Source: Mya arenaria
Lineage: Eukaryota; Mollusca; Bivalvia; Myida; Myidae
Direction of reading: 5' to 3'
Length of the DNA: 64,000 nucleotides
Assembly (NCBI RefSeq): GCF_026914265.1
Contig: NC_069135.1
Location: 21,755,639 to 21,819,638, forward strand
The notes under the pieces were generated by a model, which worked only from the letters and a program-made list of their open reading frames with translations, was not told where the DNA came from and did not search any database. Positions 25,801 through 41,200 of the stretch are shown piece after piece. Within the stretch, counting starts at the first letter, position 1, and each line of letters starts with the position of its first letter. The translations under genes and the position numbers were made by a program.

Positions 25801-28800
25801 GCCTGAACCTATGATCATTAAACTTGACGTGGATGTTAAGCCTGACCAGTAGATCACCCTTATTATACCCCCCAAAACAAAGTTTGGGGGGGGTATACTG
25901 GAATCGGGTTGTCCGTCTGTCTGTCTGTCCGTCCGTTTTTTTTGTCCGGGATTCATCTTTGTCGTTATTGAACAAATCTTTTTCAAACTTTCAAATATTA
26001 ATGACCATGATGTAAACCTGTGCCTCCGTGGATTTGGTCAGAGTCGCATGATCCTGAGTGGAGTTGTGGCCCCTTAATGAGTTAAATTGGGCAAAATTAG
26101 CTTTGTCCAGGATTCTTCTTTGAAGCTATTGAGCAAATCTTTTTCAAACTTTCAAATATTAATGGCCATGATGTAAACCTTTGCCTCCATGAATTTGGTG
26201 GGAGTCACATGATCCTGAGTGGAGTTGTGGCCCCTTAATGAGTTAAATTGGGTAAAATTAGTTTTGTTCGTCCTACTCCTTCGTCATTTTTGAATGAATC
26301 TTTTTCAAACTTTTAGCCATGGTGAGAACATTTGCCCCTGTGATTGTGGTTGGAATCACATGATCATGTCTCCAATTATGGCCCCTGAATAAGTTAAAAT
26401 AGGCAAAAATTATACAGCTTTGTCTAGCCTAATCCTTGGTCATTTTTTCTCATTTTTTCTATAAATCTTTTTCAAACTTTCAGATGTCAATGACCATGAT
26501 ATGAACTGTTGAATATGTGATTTGGTGCACCTGTATTAATCAGAATGTTTGCATGGCCTTAAAAAGACCTTTAATTGATTTTGTCCTTAAAAAGACCATC
26601 AAAAGTCCTGAAGTTAGGTGCATACAGGCCTTAAATTTGTTACAATATTCGCTTTGGTGGCCTACTCCTTTGTCATTTTTCAATATATTTTTCTCAAACT
26701 TTCAGCTATCCATGACCATGATGTGAACCTTTGTATATGTGATTTTGTGCACCTGTATTATTTCCTTGGTACTCATGTGTGGGGGGGAGGTGGTGGGGGT
26801 GGGTAAACAGAAATTGGGTTGGCAGACTGTCAAATTCACCCGTCCACCTTCATTTTGGAATATCCTGTCAGGAGTCATGACCCCTTTATGGTGAAAATGA
26901 GAGAAACAGGTTTGTTATCTCCCCTGAGGTGGGTGGGAGTGGGGTAATATTCGCTTTGGTGGCCTACTCCTTTGTCATTTTTCATCATGACCCCTTTATG
27001 GTGAAAATGAGAGAAACAGGTTTGTAATCTCCCAGTGCCATGGCAGTCCCTGATTCAGTAATAGGTATTCTAAATAAACTAAATAAATGTATTGCCTTGT
27101 GCTTTCTAATGATACCATAACTAAGGCCAGGGCAAACAACCTAGACAGGGAAGGGTTGGGGGGTATTCGTTAGCCTTTGGCTTACAGTTCTAGTTGATTT
27201 TAGGATTCATAGAGCCAAAGGTCAAGGTCACAGTGATCTTGAATGGTGAAAGGTTGTCCGAGTGATAACTCAACAATGCCTGAACCCATGGCCTTCAAAC
27301 TTGACTTGGAGTTCCATCTGACTTGTAGATGACCCCTTATGATTTAAGGGGTCATCGGGTCAAAGGTCAAGGTCACAGTGACCTTGAACCAAAAAAACTT
27401 GTCTTGTGATAACTTGACATTGCCTGCACCCATGGCCCTCAAACTTGACATTAAGGTTTCTGGTGACCAGCTGATGACTCTGGATTTTGAGTTCATAGAG
27501 TCAAAGGTCATGACAGTCATAACACACTTCATCCTCACACTTTAATGGTCATAATCTTACAAATCAGCAACAAATCAGCTGTCATTTCGGTCCATGCATA
27601 TTTCATTCAATTGTCCATATAATCCTGACAACATGGCGCTCAGGGGGGCATAATGTTTGACAAACTCTCTTGTTTTAAATAGCTTTATAAATATTACGTA
27701 CATTTCTATTGTCTACAAAACTAATTTTCCACAGATCCAATTTTCAATATGTAACCTTCAACATGTGATTCATTTATAAACTTATTCACTGTCCATTCTC
27801 TTTTATATTCAGACATGCATCAAATAAGCACTGTGGAGAATCCAGCTGCCACGAGTAAAGCCGATGAAGAGATCCCTGATCTTAAAAGTGAGACGAGCAA
27901 GGACAAATGGTACGACGAATACGATGAGTATATGGAGCCGCCAGACGCCGGGGAAATGTGCGATGACCAGTCTGATATCTCGGACTTTGAGGATACCTAC
28001 ATTAAGAAGAAGAAACGAAAGGGAAAGGTAAGGAAAACATACAATGTACCAGGGTTCGAATTTAACTTTGAGGAGCACTCGCAAAATTTTGCGAGTGCAT
28101 TTTCAGGCAACTCGCAAAATGACAAATCAACAATTTTATTATTTGCTTTATTCCCTTATTATATTGTCTAATTAAAGTAGAAATTAATACTTAAGACATA
28201 TTATGAATATTGAAAAGTATCAATCTTGAGTGACTCGACTACTAGAACTTGTTGATGGCTTATTCTATTTGGGGAGTATGGAAAGACTCGTCTGATGCTG
28301 GCAGCTTTTTGATAACAAAGCTGTCCAATAATTTGACATTGTTCACTTTGTATATTTACCCTCGCCATCGGGTAATTTAATACCCATTTGACAAGCACGC
28401 TACAGATTTCATTAAGTCTATAAGTATTAAAAACAATAAAATAATAAATTTAAAATAAAAAGCAACAGTAAATGTAGCGTGGATACTTTGGACCATGAAA
28501 TATATCATTCAACGAAGTCTATTCATTTTGACAGTTGGGCGGAAATATATTCGAAGGATGAGGGGGTTTACATATAGTGCGCAAAAGCACTAAATTTAGC
28601 CTATTTTTGAAAACCTACTAGAGCGTGACTCCGTACTGTCTTCTTTATACCGGTAGTGTAAACATGCCACTTATAGGCTGTTTACACTCGACTACATAGC
28701 GGAATTAAGTTCATGTTTATTCTACTTTCCTTTTAACATTTTGTGGTTTAGAAAAAGCCACTCGCAGAATTTTGCGAGCTTGAATAAAAGTCACTTGCAA

Positions 28801-31800
28801 TTTCCAAATGTCGCTGGCATTTTGCGAGTATGCGAGTCTAAATTCGAACCGTGTGTACTCATTCGCAGACTTTCCAGCATTTATACATTTTCGTAAGGCC
28901 TCCTTTTTTCCTTCTTTTCGTCAATATTTATTATTATTCTAAACCCTTTAGTGGAAAAGTGCTGATTCAGTTTTAATTAAAAAAATATCTAAGGCATTGA
29001 ATAATGCATGTTGAGATTTAAAAATGTTAAACTGTCCTTATTTTCCTTCAATTCTAGTTGTTATTAGAAATCCTACTTTTCCTACCTTTTTCCTGCTTTT
29101 CTATGGGACAGGGCTGGAAAACCTGTATTAGTATATGTATGTTCAAAATATTGTAGACCTATGCAACACTACTATGGTAATAAACAGATTTGGGGTTCAT
29201 ATTTAATGCGCAAATTAGCCGGTTAGCGCAGTGGTTAGCACACGCTTCTCACCTAGTTGCCCTGGATTTGACTCCTGGCCTGGGCGCATGTGAGTTTAGA
29301 GTGTGGTCACCAAGCCCGACAAGTGGATTGTCTCCAGGTTCTCCTGTTTCCCCCGTAACACAAGACCACACTCTCGCCTAAAATCGTACAAGAGTGATTA
29401 ATATAATCTTGTAATAACTTGTTTCACCATCATTGTAAAATATAAAAAGTTTAAGACAAAGATCTTAAAATACATGTGCCTAGCCAAATCTATTGTGTCT
29501 TTCAAAATTATTTTTATTTTATTTTTTTACGGTGTATTTTAAAATCTTCAACAAAGTGAAATATATTTTGTGTAACAGGGAAGTACTCGTGGGAGGAAGA
29601 AGAAGATAGACAAAGAAGAAAAAGAAAAACTTGATGAGGAAAAGGAAAAACCTTATGCTTGTGAAGGTACGGTGATATATATTACATCCATTAGTATAAG
29701 GTTAGTGTCACGGGCCTGTTTAAATGAAATATCTGAGTTATAATCCTTAAGCTGCTTCAGATTCGTTTGAAACACTATAAAAGTTACGGGCAGAATCTGG
29801 ACGAAGATATATGTTTGGGGGATAAATGGGGTTATGCCTGGAAATTAAGCCTTACAATCTATGTTGTAACAGGGCCCAGGGGAATGTTTTTATTGGACTG
29901 TAAAATTAATTCAAGTCATTAGACAATATAGAATAACGGAGGCATGTTAATAAACTTAAATAAATAAAAATTATATTGAATACTTCCTAAGGGAATATAT
30001 CGAGACTGGGATCCTCATACATTTGTTTGTATCAGATTTAGCTTTTGATTGAGTTAATAAACAGTTATAATTGTGAAATATAAGGGTTAGTCAGTGTCAA
30101 ATCATTGAAACTTTTTGCTTTCAAATTATAATATCACAAAAGTGATATAGAAAAATCTACAGTTTCTTCTGAATGTAATTTACGCCATATATGAACATGA
30201 CGTGTCAGATTCTGCATCTATTAGAACTTTTCAGATAAATATAATTTTATCCGCATAATATAATGCACATTATTAAAGGCTACATGGCCTACCCTGACAC
30301 AGGTGCTATTTCCATAATGATATACTAAGATTTCTATTAAGTCTAAGATTCTAACTAACTATTTGCTTTTTTCCTGCTGCATGAATTGCATGCTACAAAA
30401 CGCTTCCAGGCCAGCTGAGCTACTACAACTATTTTTTTAAAGTTGTCTGATAGAGTAAGATGAAGTGAACCTATTAAAGCTGCACTCTCACAGATTGACT
30501 GTTTTGACCAAAAAATAATTTGTCCTGGAACGAGCCAATTTTATCAAAAATCCATGGAAACCAGTTAAATAAGTCTGCTGACAAAAAGATAAGATCGTAG
30601 ATGTTTGTATTTAAGTTCAGAAATTGATGTTTTATGCATTTTTAGCTTGACTATTCGAAGAATAAGGAGAGCTATACTACTCACCAAAGCGTCGGCGTCA
30701 CACCTTGGTTAAGGTTTTGCATGTAAACACCTTTAAGTCATTAAATATATCATGTATTGCATTGAAACTTTAGATATGTATTCCCAACTATCTAACCTAC
30801 TAAATTAATGAAGTAAGATAACACTTATTTGAATATAATGCAAATTATGGGCCTTTATTATTTGACTTAGAAATTCTGGTTAAGGTTTTGCATGTAAGCA
30901 CACATAGGTTAATATCTCAGCAACTACTTGATGTATTGCATTAAGACTTCATACAATAGTACTCAACCATCCAACCTTTCTTATTAACCAAGTTAGATAA
31001 CTCTAGTTTGCATTAAATGCAAATAATGACCCTTTATTATTCGACTTAGAAAATCTGGTTAAGGTTTTGCATGTAAGCACACATAGGTTTATATCACAGC
31101 AACTTCTTGATGTATTGCATTGAGACTTTACACAATGGTACTCAACCATCAAACTTACTTAATTAACCAAGTTAGATAACTCTAGTTTGCATTTAATGCA
31201 AAATTATTTCCGTTTATTATTCAACTTAAAAATTCTGGTTAAGGTTTTGCATGTAACCACATTTAAGTCAATATGTCAGTAAATACATCATGTATTGCAT
31301 TGAAACTTTAGATATGTATTCCCAACTATCTAACCTACTAAATTTATGAAGTTAGATAATACTTTCTTGAATATAATGCAAATTATGGGCCTTTATTATT
31401 TGACTTAGAAATTCTGGTTAAGGTTTTGCATGTAAGCACACATAGGTTAATATCTCAGCAACTACTTGATGTATTGCATTGAGACTTTATACAATGGTAC
31501 TCAACCATCCAACCTACTTAAATAACCAAGTAAGATAACTCTAGTTTGCATTAAATTCAAATTATGGCCCTTTTTTATTCGACATAGAATTTGAATACAT
31601 CATGTATTGCATTGAAACTTTATACACAGGCTCCCAACTATTCAACCTTCTTAATTAATCAGGAAAGATAACTCTTTTATATTATATTATTTTTGCCCCT
31701 TTATTATGTGACTTAGAAGTTCTGGTTAAGGTTTTGCATGTTAGCACACAAAGGTTAATATCACAGCAACTACTTCATGTATTGCATTGACTCAAGACTT

Positions 31801-34800
31801 TATACAATGGTACTCAACCACCCAACCTACTTGAATAACCAAGTTAATTAACTGTATTTTGCAAATAATGGCCCTTTATTATTGGACTTGGAAATTCTGG
31901 TTAAAATTTTGCATGTTACCACATTCATGTTTATATCTCAGGAAATACATCATGTATTGCATTGAAATCTAATCTAATTTTACAGTGATCCATGTTTCGC
32001 CAAAACTTTTCAATCCTTACACTGAAAAGCCGCGCAATAGTCGAGTGCGCTGTCTCTGTGACAGCTCTTGTTCTTAAACCGTTAGTAACGGTTTAGGCCA
32101 TAAAACATTAATTTTCTAACGGAAATATGAAAATCTACGATCTGATTTTTTGTCACCAATCTTATATCATATCCAAGACAAAAAATAAAACAATTGTAAA
32201 AATGGTAAATCTGTGAGAGTGCAGCTTTAATGCATTTATGATCTTAAGTGTTCAACCTTAAACTCACTGTTCACTTCAGTATGTAACGCACGCTACAAGA
32301 CCCGTCCGGGGTTGTCGTACCACTACAACCATTTCCACAATGGTATGATGGAACCAGAAGAACCAGAACCATCTCCCAAGTCCGTTGGTAGGTTTTGTAG
32401 GGTGCTTTTACTACATGTGTATATAAACCACGACCAGCAAAGATGGGTATTAAAGGAAATTTTTTAATTACAAGTTTTTCGAATCATATTAATTTTATCA
32501 TGGGCCGATTGTTCAGAACTTTGTAAAAGTTAACGATGTTGTTAACATCATCATTGTTAACTTTCAAATCTTTACTATTCTTTTAGTTTAAAGATCCACT
32601 CTAACTCCCAAATATGATTCACCACAATTGATAATTTTGTTTCAATATTCAAAAAAGGATAAATAAATACCGAAAACAATGGTTCTTATGAAGGATTTGA
32701 AAGAAATGAGCATAAAACTCGGTTTTTCTACCATAATTATGAGACTATAGTAAACCGCAGTAAATCTTTTAGCTTTTTGCGCTTTCTGCTATCAAATACA
32801 TGGTTACAATCTTGTTATCAGTAATTAATATTTTCCATAAATGCATTATTTAGTAAGTATATAAAAGTTTATCACTCAAAAGTTATGTTTGTATTGATTT
32901 TGAATAAGATTTTCATTTTAATGGATACATAATATTATGTGATCTGCAGTGTTTTTTTATCAATATTTGTAGTAGCTTTACTTGCTTCATTTAAATCTAT
33001 GAGCACATCATAAAATAGTTCACCTTTAAAAGTTAACAACACTGTCATTGATTGCAATGTTTTCTTTAACAAATTTCTGAACAACCGGCCCTATATATTA
33101 AAAAAGACGCTTTAAATATCTTACAGTATTATAAACCTTTAAACTTGTTATTTGATTGGTGCAGCCATTCTATTCTTAGTCACCGGAAATTATGTCATAT
33201 CCTGCTGATGTCAAATTGAACATAAGATCTATTTTTGGTTGTTGCGGTTTATATGTAAATGTATATTCTAGGGTTGTACTAGAGCAGTTTATTTTGTAGC
33301 AAATAGTGTTCTTTTTTGTCTGATCTTGAATAATGAATTCTGTATCAGATTTTAATGTTTGAAAGTCAAATGCCCATTTTTTTAAGATTGGAGAATTTTG
33401 TTGTTGAATCTTATTTGTCTAACGTTTAATTTGATTGTATATAGCTGTTTTTTGACAATGTACGTAATATGGAGTTAAGTATAGATTGATGTTCATATTC
33501 ATAATCTTTTATAAAATTTATACTTGAAAATCTAAATTTAATGAAAAAAAAATCAGCCATTTCTTTGTTTATTGCAGAAGAATACTAACTGTCAACACCT
33601 TTGAGAGAAATCTTTATTTTTTAATATGGTCCAGATTTAATTTTCAAAATATGTTTGTCATGATGTTAAACTTTCCTTGTTTCGGTAGCTAAAACTCCTC
33701 CAAAATTGGAGCGTGAAGAGCCAGGTGAGTTTCCGCTCCTATGATGCACCATTGCAGTCAAAAGTCACATTATACCGTAGTTATGCCAAAATTGGGTGTT
33801 CTTATATCCACTTTCATGGTTTTCAAAATGAACCAGTAGCTGGGTAAAAAATACAGCTGTCTTTTTAAAACCAGATTTAGGAGGTCCCCAAAATATTCAC
33901 CTACAGGGATGTAATTTGTCCGCAGATGCGTAGATTTTTGGAGATTTCATGGCTCCACGGACCCAAAAATAAATAATAAGAAGTAAAAAAAACATAATAT
34001 TTTTTAAATCGATTAAAAAAAGGTAGCTTGCTGCTTTTGGTTTTTACTTCATTTGTTGTTTAATGTTAACACTCTAGTTTATTTAAAACTTGAAGCCTAG
34101 AATGTCCTTAAAGGGGCTTTCTTAAAAGCCAGTTTTGCTTGTGTGGCTTGGGGTTTTGACCCCTTTGACTCCCATTGGGGGCCGAAAGCAGGCCCGAAAT
34201 GCCCCACAGAAATGTTTTCAGCCCTTCAGCTACCTGGTCAATATCCATTACCCCTGACTTAAGAGGTGTATATTTTATATGTTAAGATGCACCACCTCCA
34301 AATATAGAGATACACCTCTATAAAAATATAAAGATGTAGAGGAACCTAGGTGAAAGCGAAAAGGTTCTATCTGCTTCTTTATTTAATGTCACTTAGAACC
34401 TTTTCGCATTCACCCCTCACCTGGGTGCACCTGGTGCACATATATTTTTATCATATCATTTTGGTATCATTTGAAAGGTTATTGTCTACTGATTACTTAT
34501 TATTATAGATAAACTAATTGCAACTTCTATTTGGGATCTTTATTGCAAGTAAATTAGGACATGAAATGTCCTTTCATGTCCTATTTTGCATTTTTGTCAA
34601 CGCTTAAAAAGCGTGATGATAACATTTTTTCTGTAAAATTTTAACATATTCTTTCTCAATTCTCTTACCCTTTCATGAAATGATACCAAAATAATATAAG
34701 GTCACCCAGGCCTTCAAAATTCACATTTTTGTACATGTGACACCTTAATACAGACATGCAACCATGTAGTTAGTAGGACCCTGTATATTTTTCTTTACTT

Positions 34801-35258
34801 TTAATACAATGGGACTTTTGACTCAAATGGTAAATCATACACTCCTAGCTTGCTGACCATTGGTCAGTCTTAAGCTTCAGCTTAATTGACCACTTCAAAC
34901 ACTATTTTGACCATTTGACCAATCTGCTTTTTATAACGCTCCCACAATAACGATATTGTGAAGGGGGTATAAAGGAGTCATGTTTGCGGTCCACCATCTG
35001 TTCATCTATATATTGCAATATAAACCTTGTGACGAGAATCACCACAACAGTTCTTGGAATGGATTAACAAGCACAGTGAGAAATAATGCAAGATGTACAT
35101 TTTGTTGACCTTGACCTTCCAACTTAGACATATATATTACATAAAATGTACCAATATGCACTTCTGGTAACCTCTTCAAAACACAGACTACTTCTACAGT
35201 TTTTCATGAAATCACTTTATAATTAATTTTGGTAGAAGTGACAAGTATGAAAAAAAGT

Positions 35259-35290
<32 letters not shown>

Positions 35291-38200
35291 TTTTGTTGCC
35301 ATTAGAAAATTCGTATAACATAAGATCTATGCAGTTTAAGTGATCACTTTACGACACAAACTACCTCCTTTTCCAGATTTTAATGAAATAATGGTTAGCT
35401 GTCATCTTTACCAGGAGTAGTAGTGAGGATATTTTTTCAGTTACATTGACCTTGACCTTTGCAGTGTAAAGTTATTGCCTTTTGAGGTTATCATATAGTA
35501 CATACTATTTATGCACTAAGGTTGACAACCTTGTGATTGAAACAATCCTACGTTTTTTTTGTGGTAATTACTTACTTTTGTACAGATTTGCAACTGTCTT
35601 TCCTCGGATGACCTTGACTGTGTCTTTTTGACCTACTTTTAAAAGTTATTGTGATCAAAATTAGACCATGTGTAAAAAAACTTTCATATTGTCCTTGGAT
35701 GACTTTTACCATGACCTTTCACATACTTAATTTTTTTAAGACATAATAATGGCATTGAAATTAGGACAATATGTACAATTTTGCAAACAAATTTCAATGT
35801 CGTCACTGAATTACATAAACCATGACCTTTTGACCCACTGACTTAATTTGTACAGTATTGAAAATACAACATAATGTGACTGGATGATTTTGCAGCTGAA
35901 TGACATTTACTGTGACCTTTTGAACAACTTTCTTATTTGTAAAGCTTTTGCAACGAAACTTGGAAGTTTTTAACTGAATTGTAACTGCTTATGAATATTG
36001 TCATTGGATGACCTTGACCCTTGACCTTCTTTCCATTTTTTTTCATTTTTGCAGATAAATTTAATTATTTTTCTTTGGTGACATTGTCTGTGACATTTTT
36101 ACCTACTTCCTTGTTCTTGAAGCAACAGCAACCAACAACTCGCGTTGCGGGAGTAATAAACAGTCCTGTGATCAGTCTAGCTTGTCCATGTTCACCATAT
36201 GCCTTTGCTTTGATTTGATATCATGCAAAATGATGGTTTTGTGATTTGATTGATGCAATTCGCTTAAATCTGACTTTTGCAAATATTTATGTAAAATGAA
36301 TTAATGCTTTTATTTTGGCATTTTCTATGCATGGAAGAGTCAATGTATGTTTTGGCTTTTAAGGGAATGCATGCTTTGCTATGTAATAAAAGAACTATTT
36401 TGCACCTCCTACACATCAAAGCAGCATCCCAGGGTATTTGTCACTTTCTGTGATAGTTTTTATGTGCATTTTGACTGGCATTGGCTGTGGTTTGTCATTT
36501 ATCTATTTATTGGATGTTCGTTGGGTTTTTGAAAAGTTTTTAAACTTGTTTTGGTCATGCTAATTTCTCCTTGATGAGGGGTATTTCTTTTCTCAAATTT
36601 AGTCCAAAATGTCCCATGTGAAAGGAAGAATGCTTTTTTTTGTTAATTTTCATTCTTTGGCAGCATTAAATGCTTGAAAATTTGCTTGATGGTTGTGTAC
36701 TTCAATTAAATCAAATAATGATTATGCTGGATAATCTATCTTCTCGAAATCTTTTCTTGATCATAAGTTAAAAAAAAATGTCAAAAGCTTGAATATTTAA
36801 CAGTTAAATGAGCATAAAGATAATTTTACATGATAATAAGGATAATTTAAAGCTTAATATTTATCATTTCCTTTAATATTATCTTTTTGTAATAGAGCTC
36901 TAATAATCTAGTTGACTTAATTTTTATAGATATTTTTAGAGCTGCACTCTCACAGATTGAACATTTTGAAAACTTTTTTTTTTTTTGTCATGGAACGAGA
37001 CAATTTTAGCGGAAATCCATGGAAACCAGTTATATAAGACTGCGGATAAAAAGTTAGATCACAGATTTTTATATTTAAGTTAAAAAATGGATGTTTTATG
37101 CATTTTTAGCTCGACTATTCTTAGAATATGGAGAGCTATACTATTCACCCAAGCGTCGGCGTCGGCGTCACCCCTTGATTAAGGTTTTGCGTGCAAGCAC
37201 ACATAGGTTAATATCTCAGCAACTACTTGAGGTATTGCATTATGACTTTATACAATGGTACTCAACCATCCAACCTACTTAATTAACCAAGTTTGATAAC
37301 TCTACTTTGCATTTAATGCCAATGATAGGCCTTTATTATTTGACTTAGAAATTCTGGTTAAGGTTTTGCGTGCAAGCACACATAGGTTAATATCTCAGCA
37401 ACTACTTGAGGTATTGCATTGAGACTTTATACAATGGTACTCAACCATCAAACCTACTTAATTAACCAAGTTAGATAACTCTACTTTGCATTTAATGCCA
37501 ATAATAGGCCTTTATTATTTGACTTAGAAATTCTGGTTAAGGTTTTGCGTGCAAGCACACATAGGTTAATATCTCAGCAACTACTTGAGGTATTGCATTG
37601 AGACTTGATACAATGGTACTCAACCATCCAACCTACTTAATTAACCAAGTTAGATCACTCTTCTTTGCATTTAATGCCAATAATAGGCCTTTATTATTCA
37701 ACTTAGAAATTCTGGTTAAGGTTTTGTGTGCAAGCACACATAGGTTAATATCACAGCAACTACTTGAGTTATTGCATTGAGACTTGATACAATGGTACTC
37801 AACCATCCAACCTAATTAATTAACCGAGTTAGATAATCTATTTTGCATTTAATGCAAAAAATTGCCCTCTTTTATTTGACTTAAAAATTCTGGTTAAGGT
37901 TTTGTGTGCAAGCACACATTATTTTAATATCAAAGCAACTACTTGATGTATTGCATTGAGACTCGATACAATGGTACTCAACCATCCAACCTACTTAATT
38001 TACCAAATTAGATAACTCTAGTTTCATTTAATGCAAATAATTGCCCTTTATTATTCGACATAGAAATTCTGGTTAAGGTTTTGCGTGTAAGCACACATAG
38101 GTTAATTTCTAAGCAACTACTCAATGTATTAAATTGAGACTTTATAGAATGGTATTCAACCACTCAACGTAATTGAATAACCAAGATATATAACTGTATT

Positions 38201-41200
38201 TTGCAAATAATTGCCCTTTATTATTAGACTTAAAAAATCTGGTTGAAATTTTCCATGTAATCACATTTATGTTACCGGTACTATCTCAGCACATCATGAA
38301 TTGCATTGAAATCTAATCTAACAGTGATCCATGCATGTTTGGCCAAAACTTTTCAATCCTTACACTGAAAAGCGGCGTAATAGTTGAGCGCGCTGTCTCT
38401 GTGACAGCTCTTATTCTTAAACCGTTAGTAACGGTTTAAGCCATAAAACATCAATTTTCAAACGGAAATATGAAAATCTACGATCTGATTTTTTGTCAGC
38501 AATCTTATATCATTGGTTTGCAGATATTTACGCAAAAATTTGCTCTTTCCAAGACAAAAAATGAAAAAGTTGTAAAAATGGTATATCTGTAAGAGTGCAG
38601 CTTTAACAACACATTTCTTTCTATATATAAGGCACAATTAAACACATCTGCTTGAAAGTTAAAGTCAAAATTATAATTGGACAGCTTTTTTCTGAGCCTT
38701 CAAATAACCTTACATTTCAGTGAAGGTCACACCTACGCTAGTATTCCCAGGTAAGGGCTGTGTCGTCGTGACACGTGCTGTGGATGTGGTTCACATTATC
38801 TTGTGCAGTCAGTGGGTCGCATTCGCATCATCCATTGCCATCCTATCTCATTTTTCAGATCATGCCTTGTGTACCTCATTTTTTTTCAGCTCTTTTTTAA
38901 AACAACATGCAGGTGTTGGGTACACCAAGGGCAAACATTTTTGTCCTCTTAACCCCACCCCAGGAGCAGGGAAATTTGTCAAAATTCCGGGGTCAGCAGT
39001 GTCGAAAAACATTGATAGGTGCAGCATGCCTCATTGAACTCATCTTTTTCAGCTTGGTGATCATGCAGGATTGGTGCCTTTGCAATCTGCTTCGATATTT
39101 TAGTATTGTAGCCACTTTATCATTGTCAAAAACATCATCGTTCATTTTCCGATTTCCATAAGCCAAGCTCATTCTGTTTATATTTCATTATTTTTAGCCT
39201 AATTTATATATATATATATATATACATAAGTCAGGTATTCATTGGTTAGAAAAAAAAAAAATCACTGAGAATACCGGGGTAGGTTTCCATTCATTTCTGA
39301 TAATAACAGTGTACCGGTAAACAGAACATAGTTTTAACAATTCATTGCTCAAGGTCCATGCGTTGCATTATTTAAATGTAAAAACTATCTTACATGCTTT
39401 CGAGTGATTAATTGAGATTTATCAGAGAAATAAAAACGATATGCATATCGGTTTCAAACAAGAGAAACTAAACAATTTGATATTTTTCACTCTATGCTCA
39501 TTATGATTTTAGCACACTCCCACTTCCAAGTCAAACATCAGCGCACATGGGAATGGGACACAATTTTGATTACGTCATTACCGAAAAAACCTTATATTCA
39601 CATGTAATTAACTGTCATTTTATATTCTTTTTAATTATCATATCATAAACGAAAATAAAAAATGTTTAATTTAGTGTACCATTTAATTGTGTACAAAGTA
39701 TCTGCTGTTATATCTTTGCTTGACATTATGTTGCTTAGCAAGTAACCCAATGCAGGTTTACTGTATCAGCTTGTGCAAATTAGAGTATCACATCGTTTAT
39801 GTAATTATAATATTAACCCTTAGGCTGCTGATGGCGATTTTAAAGGCTTTGCAAACAGCTTGGAACCAGACCAGACGCCGAGTAACTCGGCGTCTGGTCA
39901 GGTTCCAAGCTGTTTGCCACTTAGTCAATATATCCCCAAAGTTTCAAGTAAATTGAAAGAAATTTAGAATAAACCAGACGACATTTTTGAGCAGACGACA
40001 ATTTACCCAGCATGCAAAGGGTTAATATATATCTATATATATATATCAATCTGCGTTTTACCTTCAATAGAAACAATCTTGATTGGTGAAAGACATGATT
40101 TATTGCATTTTTTGCATGTCCTCCGACACACCTGATCCACCGTTCTTGCATCATGCCATAGTATCACATTGACATTGTTATCTTTCCATCATATCTGTCA
40201 CGGATATTTTGTTGTTACATTACATGAATCAAGTCTGATTTAGATTATTTTCAATCTATTTATTTTTGTAGTATAAAATAATAAATATTATCAATTTACA
40301 TACTTTTTTTAGTGCAATATTTTTTGCTTTGTCCTCTGGTTTTAAAAAGATGATTTCTTTTTTATATTTTTGGTTCTACATAATTAAAGCCTTCTTTCCT
40401 GGAACAAAGCGTAATGAATCTTAAGTTAAATTATTGTAATCTTTATAGATCATAAAAATGATAAATATGTTTGCAGTGTCCAGATGACAATCAAAGAATC
40501 AAAGCCAAGCTGGCTTTGAAGCTATTGGTGAGGTTGCCTCCCTTTTAAGTAGATTTGCCATTAACATTGACCAATATGGTCTGTTATAATGTGGTTCAAT
40601 TTCTGGAGCTAACTATGGAAATTTTGATTTTAATATTGCTAGATTTCTGATTACTAAGGCTAGGCTTGTCGATCTACTTGCACTCGGCAAGTAACAAGAA
40701 AGTAACCTGGGGCCTGTTTCATTAAAGTATCTTACTTAATAATGATGTGGGGTTTCTTACGATATGCTTGCCGAAGGTTATAGAGATTACTCAGTGAAAT
40801 AAATAGTTATTTCACAGTGATAATATCAATTTGATATTCTTCACTGTTTTGAAATTGACGCCCGCTCTTGGTTCCAAATTAATCATCAGCATGCACAGGG
40901 CTGGGACACAATTTCACCAACGTCTTTTCCTAAATGAGGTTAAGTGCGCATACAAAATTTAATTGGCATGTTTTTTTTCTAGTGGAATTGAATGACTTTT
41001 AATTTAAGGCATATTATAAAAAAAAAGTTGTTTATTTCAGTGTTAGATAGCAATATATTTCACCTCATGAACACCAAAAATGAATATTTCACAAGTGGCT
41101 ACGCTCACTCAGTGAATTATATTACAATCTTACACTGAAACAAACAATTATTTTCTATATATTTAAATACTGACTGAGCATTTTATTCATACAAAAATGT

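Noticed and set aside
27809-28084. Minus-strand open frame of 91 codons
   Set aside because: Shadow of the DPF exon 27813-28027 on the opposite strand.
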